From contig CYUH01000015.1 of the NCBI GenBank assembly GCA_001403755.1, forward strand, positions 412,589 through 476,588: a stretch of DNA of 64,000 nt, in the 5' to 3' direction. The position numbers were made by a program, and so were the translations under genes. Numbering within the stretch: the first letter of the stretch is position 1; the number at the start of each line of letters is the position of its first letter. The DNA comes from Chryseobacterium senegalense (GTDB taxonomy: Bacteria; Bacteroidota; Bacteroidia; Flavobacteriales; Weeksellaceae). Below the pieces are notes generated by a model. It ran no database searches, was not told the DNA's origin, and saw only the letters and a list, made by a program, of their open reading frames with translations. This document shows positions 24,327-34,637 of this stretch, piece by piece.

Positions 24327-26267
24327 ATGAGTTTTCGCAGAAATCTGAAAAAAAAAATATATAGCGGAGATAATTTTATTAACCTTTCAGATGTGCGTTA
24401 TTTGCCTCGGTGGGTTATTTTAGTTATTGATATTCTACTTGTTGCGGTCTCTATTTCCTTTTCATGTTATCTCATTGAAAAACTGAGTTACAGTACTCAA
24501 TTTGTTTTTTATAATGCGTTGCACATGTACCTGATGATTCTTGGCGTAAGCATTGGGTTTATGTTCATTTATCGTACCTATTCCGGGATTATCCGGCATT
24601 CTACCTTTATCGATTTATTCAAATTATTTTTGGCTACTTTCAGTACCACGATTTTCGTGGGAATTGTCAGCTATAGTTTTAAATTAATGACTGGACAGCG
24701 GATGATTCAGATGTCGATTCCGTTTTTAGCTGTATTTTTTGCCACTTCTTTTATTCTGCTTTTTCTTTTCCGTTTGTGTGTGAAGGAATTTTTTCATTTG
24801 ATCAGAGAATTTCGGCGCAGTACTTTACGAAAAAGGATTTTGGTTTTAGGTGTTGATGAGCAGGCGGTTGCAGTAGCTCGTGCAATACTCGATAATCCTC
24901 ATTTGCCTTATCATATCGTAGGATTTCTCACGCAAAGGCACGATATTAAAAGAGCACATTTATTGGGAAAACCGATCTATAGTATAGAAAAAATTCAAAA
25001 CAATACGAAGGATGATTTATTACTCGATGGTATTCTGCTGGTGAAGGAAATGATGACCAAAGAGGAAATGAACAACTGGGTAAATTTGTTCCTGGAAAAA
25101 GATCTTCAGGTGTTTACCTCTCCATCGGTTCAGAAACTTCGTGACGCGGATTTGGAAGGTTCCATTCGATCACTCCAAATTGAAGATTTGCTGAACAGAA
25201 AGCCGATTACCATCGTCAATGATGATTTGAAAATACGTCACTTAGAAAAATCAGTCCTTATCACCGGAGGTGCAGGCTCTATCGGAAGTGAGATTGTAAG
25301 GCAAGTTGCTACGCTGAATCCTTCACTCATTGTAGTCTTGGATCAGGCAGAAACTCCTCTTTATGAAATTGAAATGGAGATGAGAAGTAAATTTCCGTAC
25401 ATTAATTTCAAATTCATCCTTGCTGATATCTCCAACAGACATCGTATTGAACCTTTATTCCAGAAATACAATTTCTCCATGGTTTATCACGCTGCGGCTT
25501 ACAAACACGTTCCTTTGATCGAGGAAAATCCGCACGAAGGCGTGTTGGTGAATATTTTAGGAAGTAAAAACCTTTCCACGTTAGCCAGCAAATACGGAGT
25601 AAATCGTTTTGTGATGGTTTCAACAGACAAAGCGGTAAAACCAACCAATGTGATGGGTGCTACGAAACGTTCGGCAGAACTTTTTGTACAAGCGTTGCAA
25701 AACACCCCGAATAATAAAACCAAATTCATCACGACCCGTTTTGGAAATGTTTTGGGTTCCAACGGTTCGGTGATTCCACACTTCAAAAAGCAAATTGAAA
25801 ATGGCGGTCCGGTGACCATTACCCATCCCGATATCGTAAGGTATTTCATGACCATTCCCGAAGCTTGTGATTTGGTGCTACAGGCCGGAACGATGGGAAA
25901 GGGAGGTGAAATTTTCGTGTTCGATATGGGGGAACCGGTGAAGATTTTGGATCTGGCGAAAAGAATGATCAAGCTTTCCGGATTTGAGCCCAACTTGGAC
26001 ATTAAAATTATTTATACCGGATTAAGACCCGGAGAAAAACTCTATGAGGAATTGCTGAGTGATGACGCTAAAACCCTCGCCACCCACAATGAAAAGATTT
26101 TAATATCGAAAGATCCAAATATGGAATTCGAAGATATTGAGAAATACACCAATCAAATCGTGAAAGCTGCTTTAAGAAGGGAGAAAATACAGGTGGTGCA
26201 AATTTTGAAAGAGATTGTTCCCGAATTCAAGAGTAATAATTCAATATACGAAGTTTTGGATAAGTAA
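24327..26267 (+). CDS. pglF: Membrane-bound nucleotide-sugar 4,6-dehydratase, PglF/CapD type
   Basis: A 646-residue protein. Residues 1-160 hold about four membrane segments, 165-285 a Rossmann-like CoA-binding domain (RKRILVLGVDEQAVAVARAI), and 290-620 an extended SDR domain. The SDR part has VLITGGAGSIGSEIVRQVA (NAD site), AAAYKHVPLIEENPHEGVLV and MVSTDKAVKPTNVMGATKRS, where T-D-K replaces the usual S-Y-K. This is the UDP-GlcNAc C6 dehydratase class that supplies 4-keto sugars for bacillosamine. The last ORF bases contain a promoter for the wza-like gene. Full length. Confidence 0.9.
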   Translation: MSFRRNLKKKIYSGDNFINLSDVRYLPRWVILVIDILLVAVSISFSCYLIEKLSYSTQFVFYNALHMYLMILGVSIGFMFIYRTYSGIIRHSTFIDLFKLFLATFSTTIFVGIVSYSFKLMTGQRMIQMSIPFLAVFFATSFILLFLFRLCVKEFFHLIREFRRSTLRKRILVLGVDEQAVAVARAILDNPHLPYHIVGFLTQRHDIKRAHLLGKPIYSIEKIQNNTKDDLLLDGILLVKEMMTKEEMNNWVNLFLEKDLQVFTSPSVQKLRDADLEGSIRSLQIEDLLNRKPITIVNDDLKIRHLEKSVLITGGAGSIGSEIVRQVATLNPSLIVVLDQAETPLYEIEMEMRSKFPYINFKFILADISNRHRIEPLFQKYNFSMVYHAAAYKHVPLIEENPHEGVLVNILGSKNLSTLASKYGVNRFVMVSTDKAVKPTNVMGATKRSAELFVQALQNTPNNKTKFITTRFGNVLGSNGSVIPHFKKQIENGGPVTITHPDIVRYFMTIPEACDLVLQAGTMGKGGEIFVFDMGEPVKILDLAKRMIKLSGFEPNLDIKIIYTGLRPGEKLYEELLSDDAKTLATHNEKILISKDPNMEFEDIEKYTNQIVKAALRREKIQVVQILKEIVPEFKSNNSIYEVLDK

Positions 26268-26285
26268 TTAAGAATTGTATATTTG
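26256..26285 (+). promoter_or_regulatory. Internal promoter for the wza-wzc-like genes
   Basis: TTG (26256-26258), a 19-nt spacer and TATATTTG (26278-26285) form a full consensus match. The -33 part lies inside the end of pglF. The leader to ATG 26315 would be about 24 nt. Confidence 0.6.
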
Positions 26286-26314
26286 CAAACCTTGATATTT
26301 TTTAAACGATCCTC

Positions 26315-27103
26315 ATGAATAAAAACACAATTGTCCTTCTTTTTTTCCTCATACTTACCCTTACTTCTTGTAAAACCAAGGAAAAAGCAAGTGAACTGAA
26401 TTACATGCAGAATGTAGAGCAAGTCGCTACGGAAACCTCAATAAAAAATGCCTTAAACACCATACAGAAAGGAGATCAGCTGGTTATTTTTGTGAGTGCC
26501 AAGAATATGGAGGTTGTAAGACCATTTAACCAAGGATATTATACCTCTCCAAATCCAACCTCGACGAATGCTCCCAATAGCGAAAAAGTTTATTTGGTTG
26601 ACAGTGAGGGAAATATTGATTTTCCGGTTATCGGCAAATTGAATACTGCTGATAAAACTTTAGAAAATTTTAGAGCGGAACTTACTGACAGAATTTCTAC
26701 CTATGTAAAGAATCCAACTGTTACAATGAGGCTTGCCAATTTTAAGGTTACAGTGCTTGGGGAAGTAAACCGTCCGGGACAAGTAACGGTTCCGGAAGGT
26801 CAAACTACTTTGCTCAATGCATTGGGGTTAGTGGGAGATGTAACGATGTATGCTAAAAGAGATGACATCCTTCTGGTAAGAAATGTTAATGGTACGATCG
26901 AAAAGGCAAGAATAAATCTGATGGACGCTAATTTCATCAATTCGCCCTATTTTCACCTTAAGCAGAACGATGTAATCTATGTTTCGGCAAATCAGAACAA
27001 GGAAAAGATAGCGCGCCAGGATCCGAATACAGGGATTTATATGGCAGTAGCAGGTATGGTGATCGGATTGGCGGGGATTTTTATTACAATTTTTAAGAAT
27101 TAA
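26315..27103 (+). CDS. wza: Polysaccharide export outer-membrane lipoprotein, Wza-like
   Basis: A 262-residue lipoprotein. The signal sequence ends in a lipobox (LTLTSCKTK, Cys about residue 19). A Poly_export domain covers about 45-130 (IQKGDQLVIFVSAKN ... VDSEGNIDFPVIGKLNT) and an SLBB domain about 140-225 (VTVLGEVNRPGQVTVPEGQT). The final 25 residues form a membrane helix (MAVAGMVIGLAGIFITIF), as usual for the short Bacteroidota type. It would form the outer-membrane channel for the glycan and work with the kinase encoded 18 bp downstream. Confidence 0.9.
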   Translation: MNKNTIVLLFFLILTLTSCKTKEKASELNYMQNVEQVATETSIKNALNTIQKGDQLVIFVSAKNMEVVRPFNQGYYTSPNPTSTNAPNSEKVYLVDSEGNIDFPVIGKLNTADKTLENFRAELTDRISTYVKNPTVTMRLANFKVTVLGEVNRPGQVTVPEGQTTLLNALGLVGDVTMYAKRDDILLVRNVNGTIEKARINLMDANFINSPYFHLKQNDVIYVSANQNKEKIARQDPNTGIYMAVAGMVIGLAGIFITIFKN

Positions 27104-27121
27104 TTTTACATATCAAATTAA

Positions 27122-29482
27122 ATGAGTCAAATTACTAACTCTGAGGAAGAATATTCAGAAGAAATTAATATTAAAGAATTAATACAACCGTATCTGAACA
27201 AATGGAAACTATTTGTTCTTTCTACTATATTAGCATTAGGACTTGCAATTTATTATATTAAAAGTACCACTCCGACGTATCAAATGAGATCTACAATTCT
27301 TATAAAAGATACCAAAAAATCAGCTCTTGATTTTGGAATGATGAGTGAATTATCTAGCTTCGGGGGAAGATCAAGCAGTACAATCAATAATGAGATGGAA
27401 TTATTGAAATCTAAGCGGATCATGCGGGAAGCTGTAGAATTATTAGGTATTCAAACTAAAGTTTTTTCTAAAAAGGGTCTTATTAAAAGTGAACTTTATC
27501 AAAGTTCGGCACCCTTTATAGTTAAAGTGATTAACGAGAAGGAGATCGGTCCGGATGATAAAATTAAACCTGTATATGTAAAAATTAAAGGTGATCAATT
27601 AGAACTTACTTCTGCTAATTTTAAAAGTTCAATTAACACTACCTATAATAAAACTATTGGGCTTCCTTATGCCAATTTGATGATTTTGAAAAATCCTCAT
27701 TTTGATCAAAAGAACGCCAAAAAACTCGGTGAATTATCCTTTACGTATTCACCAATTGAAAGTGAAGTTACAGATTTGCAGAAAAAATCTGATATTAGCC
27801 TTGTGGATAAAGATGCAACAGTGGTAGGGCTAGATATTAAATATACAAATATCGAAAAGGGAAAGGCCATTATTAACAAGTTGATAGATGTTTATAATGA
27901 AGATGCCATCAAAGATAAAAACTCAGAATCTAAGAAAACAAAAGAATTCATCGACGAACGTTTAGCTATTATTTCTGGAGAGTTGGGTCAGGTGGAAGCC
28001 CAAAAGGAAAATTTCAAAGTTGCTAATGAGATTACTGATATTCCAACAGAAACTCAATTAAATCTTGGTAATTCTGCAGCGACAAGAGCAAAACTAATTG
28101 ATCTTGAAACGCAACTGAGTATTAATAACGATCTCATCAGTTATCTTTCTAAGCAAGGGGCGAATCAGGTTCTGCCTTCAACAGTTGGTCTGAGTAATCC
28201 TACCTCATCCGCTAATATTGTAACCTATAATGAATTGGTCATGCAGCGGAATAAATTACTCGAGAATGCTACCCCTCAGAACCCAACAGTTGTTGAACTT
28301 ACTAAGCAAATTGCAAATGTAAGAGCAGCTGTGATGGATAATCTAATAAAGAACCGAGCGAGCCTTAATGAAATGAGAAGCCAAATGCTTAGTGAGCAAA
28401 GTGTTTTAAAAGCAAAAATAAGTAAGGTTCCTTCGTGGGAGAAAATGTTTAGAAATATAGAAAGACAACAATCAATAAAAGAAAATCTATATTTAATTTT
28501 GTTGCAAAAACGTGAAGAAACTGCTATTTTATTGGCTAATACAACACCGAAAGCCAAAGTTTTAGATTATGTGTTTGCATCAGAAAAGCCGGTTGCTCCT
28601 AAAAAACTTTTTATACTAGGAGGGGCTTTGCTATTCGGTTTGCTCCTTCCTTTTCTTTACATTTATTTAAAAGGACTTCTGAACGATGTGATCAGCTCTA
28701 GACATGACTTGGAGCGATTAACAAAAACGAATATTATAGGCGAATTACCTACTTTAACCAAAGGAGAGAGTGAAGTGGTGGTGAAAAATGATCTGTCACC
28801 TAAAGCAGAGGCATTTAGAATATTGATTACAAACATGAATTTCTTGTTGCCTAAAAAAGAAGGTGGTAAGGTTGTTTTTGTAACATCATCTGTAAAAGGG
28901 GAAGGGAAAACTTTTACATCGGTCAATTTGGCACTTACTCTTGCAAGTCCATCTACGAAAGTAGTGATTATTGGTGCTGATATCAGAAATCCTCAATTAC
29001 AACGATATAATCCTGAAAGAAGAGGAGTTGATGGGTTGACAGAGTATTTATATGATCACTCAAAGAGGATTCAAGATATTGTGCATGTTTCTTCCTTCAA
29101 TCCTAATTGTGATATGATTTATTCAGGAAGTATTCCACCTAATCCGACAGAATTATTGACCAATGGAAGATTACAACAACTTATTGAGGAACTAAAGCAA
29201 GATTATAATTATGTTATTGTCGATACTGCTCCATTGATGCTTGTTACAGATACTTTCCTGTTTTCTGACATGGCAGATACAACACTTTATGTTACCCGAT
29301 CTAACTATACGCAGGATTCGCTTATCGGATTTGCAAATAATGCCATTACACAGAATAAAATCAAGAATGTCGCTTTTGTTATTAACGATGTAAAGAAGGA
29401 GAACTTTAGTTATGGAAATAAGTATGGATATGGATATAACGAAACAGAGCCGAAGAAATGGTGGCAATTTTATAAATCATAA
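27122..29482 (+). CDS. wzc: Polysaccharide co-polymerase / BY-type tyrosine kinase, Wzc-like
   Basis: A 786-residue inner-membrane protein. A Wzz domain begins near residue 12, with a first membrane helix ([17 protein letters not shown]). A long periplasmic coiled-coil region follows (about 60-490), then a second helix near 500 ([20 protein letters not shown]). The cytoplasmic kinase has Walker [19 protein letters not shown], Walker A' [11 protein letters not shown] and Walker [12 protein letters not shown]. The tail is tyrosine-rich ([11 protein letters not shown] ... QFYKS), as expected for autophosphorylation. Such kinases set chain length and drive export with Wza. It lies directly between the wza-like and flippase genes. 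Confidence 0.92.
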   Translation: MSQITNSEEEYSEEINIKELIQPYLNKWKLFVLSTILALGLAIYYIKSTTPTYQMRSTILIKDTKKSALDFGMMSELSSFGGRSSSTINNEMELLKSKRIMREAVELLGIQTKVFSKKGLIKSELYQSSAPFIVKVINEKEIGPDDKIKPVYVKIKGDQLELTSANFKSSINTTYNKTIGLPYANLMILKNPHFDQKNAKKLGELSFTYSPIESEVTDLQKKSDISLVDKDATVVGLDIKYTNIEKGKAIINKLIDVYNEDAIKDKNSESKKTKEFIDERLAIISGELGQVEAQKENFKVANEITDIPTETQLNLGNSAATRAKLIDLETQLSINNDLISYLSKQGANQVLPSTVGLSNPTSSANIVTYNELVMQRNKLLENATPQNPTVVELTKQIANVRAAVMDNLIKNRASLNEMRSQMLSEQSVLKAKISKVPSWEKMFRNIERQQSIKENLYLILLQKREETAILLANTTPKAKVLDYVFASEKPVAPKKLFILGGALLFGLLLPFLYIYLKGLLNDVISSRHDLERLTKTNIIGELPTLTKGESEVVVKNDLSPKAEAFRILITNMNFLLPKKEGGKVVFVTSSVKGEGKTFTSVNLALTLASPSTKVVIIGADIRNPQLQRYNPERRGVDGLTEYLYDHSKRIQDIVHVSSFNPNCDMIYSGSIPPNPTELLTNGRLQQLIEELKQDYNYVIVDTAPLMLVTDTFLFSDMADTTLYVTRSNYTQDSLIGFANNAITQNKIKNVAFVINDVKKENFSYGNKYGYGYNETEPKKWWQFYKS

Positions 29483-29488
29483 AAGATA

Positions 29489-30748
29489 ATGTCTTCCCTT
29501 AAACTTACGAAGATTGTAGATTTATTTAACCGTCATAAAAAAGTAGTGGAAAACTACTTTTTTATGACGGTTTTACAAGTTATCAATTCGCTGTTTTATG
29601 TGATGATTTATCCCTATCTCATCAGAACTTTGGGGGTGGAATCATACGGACTGTATATTTATGCATTGTCAATTGTCACCTATTTTATTTTCATCGTCAA
29701 CTTTGGGTTTGATCTTCCAGCGACGAAAGCAGTTGCCCAGGAAAATGATAATCCAACAGCCATTGCTAATGTTTTATCATGTATATTTACCGCTAAAATC
29801 TACCTGCTTTTTGTTTCGGTACTTATCTTTTCCATTTTGCTGATTACTGTTCCGTTTTTGAGGGAGCATTATTTACTATTTATCATCGTATTTGGGCAAA
29901 CTATTAATTTTGCTTTATTTCCCACTTATTATTATCAGGGAATGCAAAAAATGAAAACGGCAACCATTATTCAGGTTGTCTTTAAGTTGCTTTCCTTACC
30001 CTTTATTTTTGTATTTGTAAAATCGTCAAATGACTTGTCAGGATTTGCTATTATTACTACAACTACCATGATTATTGGAGGGTTGGTTGCATTTTTGATG
30101 GTTGTTTTCGTGGATAAATTAAATTTAAGATGGGTGAGTTTTTTGGAATTAAAAAAGTGGTTCAAAGAAGCATTACCTTTTTTTCTCAGTAATTCTGTAG
30201 GGACTTTAAAGGAACAAGGGATTCCCATCATCATAGGTGCATTTTTCGGAATGAGAGATGTTGCTATTTACGACTTAGCAAATAAATTAATCATTATACC
30301 CCGAACGGTTTTAATGAGTTTAAATGCGGCGTTGTTTCCCAAAATAGTAATGGACAATAATAAAGCTACAATTAGGAAAATTATTAAGTACGAATTTTTT
30401 ATTGGCTTTGCAGTAATCGCATTAATTATAGCATTCGGATATTGGGTAGTTCTTTTTTTAGGTGGAGAAACGATGACGGATGCTTATCCTCTGGCAATTT
30501 TCTTAAGTGTTACAGTTTTAAGTTGGCTTGTTGTAGGGGCGATTATAAGTTTTCTTTTTATTCCAAATCAAAAATATTATTTGGTTACGATCAACCAGAT
30601 TATCGCACTCGCTGCGGTTGCCATGTTTATCCTGCTAGGATTTTCAATTAAAATAAGTATTTTTGTTCTGGTAGGAGCATTAGCTTTTTCAGGACTTGTC
30701 GAAATTGTTTTTTGTATTTATCAAACTAAAAAGTATAAATTTTTATGA
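29489..30748 (+). CDS. wzx: Lipid-linked oligosaccharide flippase, Wzx-like
   Basis: A 419-residue protein with about 12 membrane segments of the MATE/MVF-like polysaccharide-synthesis family. Early text such as YFFMTVLQVINSLFYVMIYP and YLIRTLGVESYGLYIYALSI is typical of Wzx, including the L-G-x-x-x-Y-G motif. It is predicted to turn undecaprenyl-PP-linked repeat units to the periplasmic face. The start is 6 bp after wzc and the end overlaps the next gene by 4 bp. Confidence 0.88.
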   Translation: MSSLKLTKIVDLFNRHKKVVENYFFMTVLQVINSLFYVMIYPYLIRTLGVESYGLYIYALSIVTYFIFIVNFGFDLPATKAVAQENDNPTAIANVLSCIFTAKIYLLFVSVLIFSILLITVPFLREHYLLFIIVFGQTINFALFPTYYYQGMQKMKTATIIQVVFKLLSLPFIFVFVKSSNDLSGFAIITTTTMIIGGLVAFLMVVFVDKLNLRWVSFLELKKWFKEALPFFLSNSVGTLKEQGIPIIIGAFFGMRDVAIYDLANKLIIIPRTVLMSLNAALFPKIVMDNNKATIRKIIKYEFFIGFAVIALIIAFGYWVVLFLGGETMTDAYPLAIFLSVTVLSWLVVGAIISFLFIPNQKYYLVTINQIIALAAVAMFILLGFSIKISIFVLVGALAFSGLVEIVFCIYQTKKYKFL

Positions 30749-31737
30749 AGTACGATGTAAGTGTTTTAGTTCCTGTATATAATGTTTCAAAGTTTATAGA
30801 ACGGTGTCTTCACACTTTGTTCGGTCAGACGTATGATAATGTACAATATATTTTTGTGAACGATTGTACTCCCGATCAGTCCATTGAAATTATCCATAAG
30901 GTATTAAACGAATATCCGCAAAGGAAAGAACATGTAAAAATCATTAATCACGATAAAAACAGGGGACTCGCCGCTGCTAGAAATACAGGAGTTGAAAATG
31001 CACAAGGAGAATTTATATTGCATATCGATAGTGATGATTATATTGAACTCGATATGGTAGAACAGTTGTACCTAAAAGCTAAAGAAGAGGGAGCAGATAT
31101 CGTGGTGTGTGATTATTTTTTAGAATGGGAAAAAACCAGAAAATATATAAATGTAGAAATTGGTGAAAACAAAGAAAAGTATTTAGACAATCTGCTTGAT
31201 AGTTCAGCATCACCGGCTGTTTGGAATAAAATGTTTCGGAAGGAAATCTATACTAAACATGATATCACTACAAATGAAGGAATTAATTTCGGAGAAGATT
31301 TTACAGTGACCCCCAAGTTGGTTTATTTTGCTAGAAGCATCGCGAAAGTAGATCAAGCGTTTGTGCATTATGTACAATACAATGCTAATTCTTATACAAA
31401 AAGAATAACTGATAAAAATATAAGTGATATTACCATTACTTTAGAAAATTTGGAGAATTTTTTTTCGAAAACTCCAAATTCGAACCACTATCTAAGGATG
31501 CTAGAAAGAAGCAAACTCCAAAAAAAATTAGAATTTATAAAACATATTGAAGGACAAAAACTGAAACCATTAATTAGCAATTTTTATTACGAACTAACAG
31601 ATGTTGACCCCAAAAGATTTGGGCTATTTGACAGGATTTTATTGTCCTTAAGTAAAACAAATATTCCCTTGCTGAGGATGGTTAATTATACCTATAAGAA
31701 AATATTTAAATCCGTTCAATTCCTAAAAGGGAGATAA
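30745..31737 (+). CDS. GT2-family glycosyltransferase
   Basis: A 330-residue inverting GT-A transferase. It shows VSVLVPVYNVSKFIERCLHT, VNDCTPDQS, RGLAAARNTGVENAQGEFIL and the metal-binding HIDSDDY. A later WNKMFRKEIY and the acidic NFGEDFTVTPKLVY supply the candidate base. It adds one sugar of the repeat unit; donor and acceptor cannot be read from sequence. The 4-bp overlap with wzx and direct join to the polymerase gene show it is in the same operon. Confidence 0.9.
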   Translation: MKYDVSVLVPVYNVSKFIERCLHTLFGQTYDNVQYIFVNDCTPDQSIEIIHKVLNEYPQRKEHVKIINHDKNRGLAAARNTGVENAQGEFILHIDSDDYIELDMVEQLYLKAKEEGADIVVCDYFLEWEKTRKYINVEIGENKEKYLDNLLDSSASPAVWNKMFRKEIYTKHDITTNEGINFGEDFTVTPKLVYFARSIAKVDQAFVHYVQYNANSYTKRITDKNISDITITLENLENFFSKTPNSNHYLRMLERSKLQKKLEFIKHIEGQKLKPLISNFYYELTDVDPKRFGLFDRILLSLSKTNIPLLRMVNYTYKKIFKSVQFLKGR

Positions 31738-33141
31738 ATGAAACTTGCAATTAATATATTTTTCTGTCTTTTCGCAGGTTTATTAGTTTATGGAGCACCA
31801 GATACTTATAATTATGAATTCTGTGCGCTTATTTTGCTTGTATTCCTAGCTAATGTCGTTTACTATTTTCTAACTAATAAGTCCGAAACTGGTAATGCTG
31901 CAAAATTTGATTTCTTTTTCATCTTTTCTTATGGGATGACTAATTTTATCTATCCCGTTTTTTATAAACCGAATAATCCCAATTACACCGTTTTTGAATT
32001 GCCCTTTAATGATAATGTTATTTCTAAATCAACTGCTATTGCCTATTTAGGGTTCACTTTTTTTGTATTAGGAATAAGCAACTATCGAAAATTAAGAATT
32101 AAGCGAGCAAAAACAAATAGTAAACCTTTATTTAAAATTAATAGTTTATTTATTAAATCTATTTTTCATGTAACGGTCCTATCTTTTATTGGTTATGTTG
32201 CAACTGGAGGATTAACTGTTATTCAAAAAGTATATTCTGGCGGAGATGGTGGAAATTTAGCCGAAGTTGGGGTATATTCTTATTTTAATAACGTTTTTGT
32301 AATATGCGCGAATTTGTTGGCCATTTTCGTATTCCTGATTAAGGATAAAATGACGAAAATTATGGCTTTTGCTTTTATTATTATTTGCGGATTAATTATG
32401 CTTACGACAGGCTCTAGAACATTAATTCTCGGTCTGGGTTTAATTATGTTTGTTTCTTATGGAACTTACGTGAGGCGTATCACCATGCCGGTTATGATAT
32501 TATTCATCTTAATCGGATCTTTTTTTATGACCGTAATACAGGCAACTAGAACACAAGAATTTTCGACAAAAAGTTGGAGTAGCGAAGCTTCGAAAAATGT
32601 TGAGATCGAAAGTCCATTTGATATATTTAATGATTTGATAATTAATAACAGAAATCTTTATGTTTTGGTAGATTTTGCAGATGAACATCAACATGTCTTT
32701 TTTTTGAGTGCCATCTCAGATCTTACATCTCCAATCCCGGGATTATTCCGTTACGTATCTGAAAGCATGAATGTTCCTAAAGAACTAATTTTTGGTGGAG
32801 ACTTACCAACATTTCTAGAATTTGGACCAAATTCAGATTGGGGACTAGGGACTAATTTGGTAGGAGAAACCTATGTAGGCTACAGTTACTTTGGAGTATG
32901 CATTATTTTGTTTCTTTGGGGATTTGCGGTAAGAAAATCTTATGACGCATCTGGAAATAATATTTATGCTTTTGTTATTTACTTTTTACTGGTTTCACAT
33001 GCCATATTCTTCCCAAGAGCTTTTTATTTATATCAACCAAGAACTGTAGTGTGGAGTCTCTTATTAGTATTTATTTTATTGAAAATTACAAATGCACTCT
33101 ATCGTAAAAAGAAGAGAACTATTAAAAATGAGGTGATATGA
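31738..33141 (+). CDS. wzy: Oligosaccharide repeat-unit polymerase, Wzy-like
   Basis: A 467-residue protein with about 11-12 hydrophobic segments and a large periplasmic loop (about 245-340, after TVIQATRTQEFSTKSWSSEA). The stretch GLIMLTTGSRTLILGLGLIM carries the S/T-G-S-R-T motif common in repeat-unit polymerases, and a later GLGTNLVGETYVGYSYFGV fits the same class. The ATG follows the stop of the preceding gene directly. Position after Wzx and a glycosyltransferase supports the Wzy role. Sequence is visibly A/T-richer than the housekeeping genes, as is common for polymerases. Confidence 0.82.
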   Translation: MKLAINIFFCLFAGLLVYGAPDTYNYEFCALILLVFLANVVYYFLTNKSETGNAAKFDFFFIFSYGMTNFIYPVFYKPNNPNYTVFELPFNDNVISKSTAIAYLGFTFFVLGISNYRKLRIKRAKTNSKPLFKINSLFIKSIFHVTVLSFIGYVATGGLTVIQKVYSGGDGGNLAEVGVYSYFNNVFVICANLLAIFVFLIKDKMTKIMAFAFIIICGLIMLTTGSRTLILGLGLIMFVSYGTYVRRITMPVMILFILIGSFFMTVIQATRTQEFSTKSWSSEASKNVEIESPFDIFNDLIINNRNLYVLVDFADEHQHVFFLSAISDLTSPIPGLFRYVSESMNVPKELIFGGDLPTFLEFGPNSDWGLGTNLVGETYVGYSYFGVCIILFLWGFAVRKSYDASGNNIYAFVIYFLLVSHAIFFPRAFYLYQPRTVVWSLLLVFILLKITNALYRKKKRTIKNEVI

Positions 33142-34292
33142 AAATTTTATATTGCATTCCATCTTTGTCTGAAAGTGGCGGTACTGAACGTATTGTAACC
33201 CAAAAAATCAATTTTTTTCTTGAGTTTGAGAAGCAGTATGATATTACGATTGTAACAACTGAAGGAATCAATAAAAAACCATTTTATGATTTGCATCCAT
33301 CGGCCAAAGTTATAGAGTTGAATATTGACTTTTTGGAAGAATTTAGTAAGCCATTGTATTCAAAATATATAGGGACAAAAAGAAAGTTAAAGGAATATAA
33401 AAAGAAACTTATACAAATTATTAACACTCAAAATATTGATATTTGTATTTCTACAGGTGCCAAAGAACTGGAATTTCTTTCTCAAATTCAAGTGCCATGT
33501 AAAAAAATATGTGAACTGCATTTTTCCAAGTATAATAGAGAGCTTTTTTTTGAAGGTAAAAAAGGGGGGATTATTTGGAAACTCATAGGCAAGATAAGAA
33601 CTTACCAATTGATAAAGCAAACAACAGGACTTGATCAACTGGTAGTGCTCACAAAGAAAGATGAAAAAGATTGGAAAAAAACACATAATAATGTAAAACA
33701 AATATATAATTTCTCTGATATTCAATCGGAAAGTGTAGCTTTACTTGAAAACAAAAAAGTAATTTCGGTAGGGAGATTGACAGAACAAAAAGGATATATT
33801 TTTTTAATAGAAGCATGGGCAATTATTAAAAACAAAAAGTCTGATTGGACTCTTGAAATTTATGGAGAAGGGGATTTGTATAATGAACTTTTTCATCAAA
33901 TCAAAGATTCTAACCTAGAAAATCATGTGTTTTTAAAAGGACGAACCAATCAAGTTCAAGAAAAAATATTAGAAAGCTCTATTTTTGCACTTTCTTCGAG
34001 ATACGAAGGTTTCCCTATGGTTTTGCTTGAAAGTATGGCTTGTGGGGTTCCGGTTGTTAGCTTTGACTGCGAAACTGGTCCTGCGGAAATCATTGAAAAC
34101 AATGACTGTGGAATTTTGGTGGAAAATCGAAATGTTTTGAAATTAGCAGAGGCGTTACTAACAATGATGGATGATAATGAATTAAGAAAAAAAAGAGGGG
34201 AAGTTGCAAAAGTCAAATCTGCTATCTTCTCGAGAAGGAAAATCATGGATCTATGGATGGACTTATTTGCAGACCTTACATATGAAAATTAA
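33138..34292 (+). CDS. GT4-family glycosyltransferase
   Basis: A 384-residue GT-B transferase. The start has YCIPSLSESGGTERIVTQKI, the middle VISVGRLTEQKGYIFLIEAW and the donor site LSSRYEGFPMVLLESMACGV followed by VSFDCETGPAEII. These match retaining GT4 enzymes using nucleotide sugars; the G-P-x-E-I-I segment is usual in those adding hexoses or HexNAc. It overlaps the polymerase gene by 4 bp. Its end overlaps by 11 bp the start of a small broken gene. Confidence 0.9.
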   Translation: MKILYCIPSLSESGGTERIVTQKINFFLEFEKQYDITIVTTEGINKKPFYDLHPSAKVIELNIDFLEEFSKPLYSKYIGTKRKLKEYKKKLIQIINTQNIDICISTGAKELEFLSQIQVPCKKICELHFSKYNRELFFEGKKGGIIWKLIGKIRTYQLIKQTTGLDQLVVLTKKDEKDWKKTHNNVKQIYNFSDIQSESVALLENKKVISVGRLTEQKGYIFLIEAWAIIKNKKSDWTLEIYGEGDLYNELFHQIKDSNLENHVFLKGRTNQVQEKILESSIFALSSRYEGFPMVLLESMACGVPVVSFDCETGPAEIIENNDCGILVENRNVLKLAEALLTMMDDNELRKKRGEVAKVKSAIFSRRKIMDLWMDLFADLTYEN

Positions 34293-34575
34293 TAATGTAA
34301 ATTTAAATAGTAGAAACCAGTTTATTTCAATTTCTAAATCAAATAGGTAATTGCAAAGAGGTTATTATTTTGTAGCATTAGCACTAAAAATTAATAGCGG
34401 AAATCCTATTGCATTTATTTGGGATCGTAATGAAAATCAATTGGTTCGTTTTCGTCCAATTACAGATGGTAATGTCCATTATTATGGAGCTTACGCTTTC
34501 GTAGAAACCCCAGCGGATTATTTTATCGATATTTCATCATTGGATGGAAAGCTTGTAAATTTATCGTTTATATAA
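34282..34575 (+). pseudogene. Small broken gene with an in-frame TAA
   Basis: An ATG at 34282, overlapping the end of the preceding glycosyltransferase gene, opens a frame reading MKINNVNLNSRNQFISISKS. It stops at TAA 34348-34350 and then continues in the same frame for 74 codons (LQRGYYFVALALKINSGNPI ... DYFIDISSLDGKLVNLSFI) to 34575. The second part has no ATG of its own near its start (only TTG at 34351). The protein-like composition on both sides of the stop suggests a 97-codon gene broken by a nonsense mutation. I do not recognise the product. It could instead be a TTG-started 74-residue protein. Confidence 0.45.
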
Positions 34576-34637
34576 AATTTATAAATTTGAAACTCTAAAA
34601 GATTTACATATTTTTCTAGATAAAAATTTACATTAAT

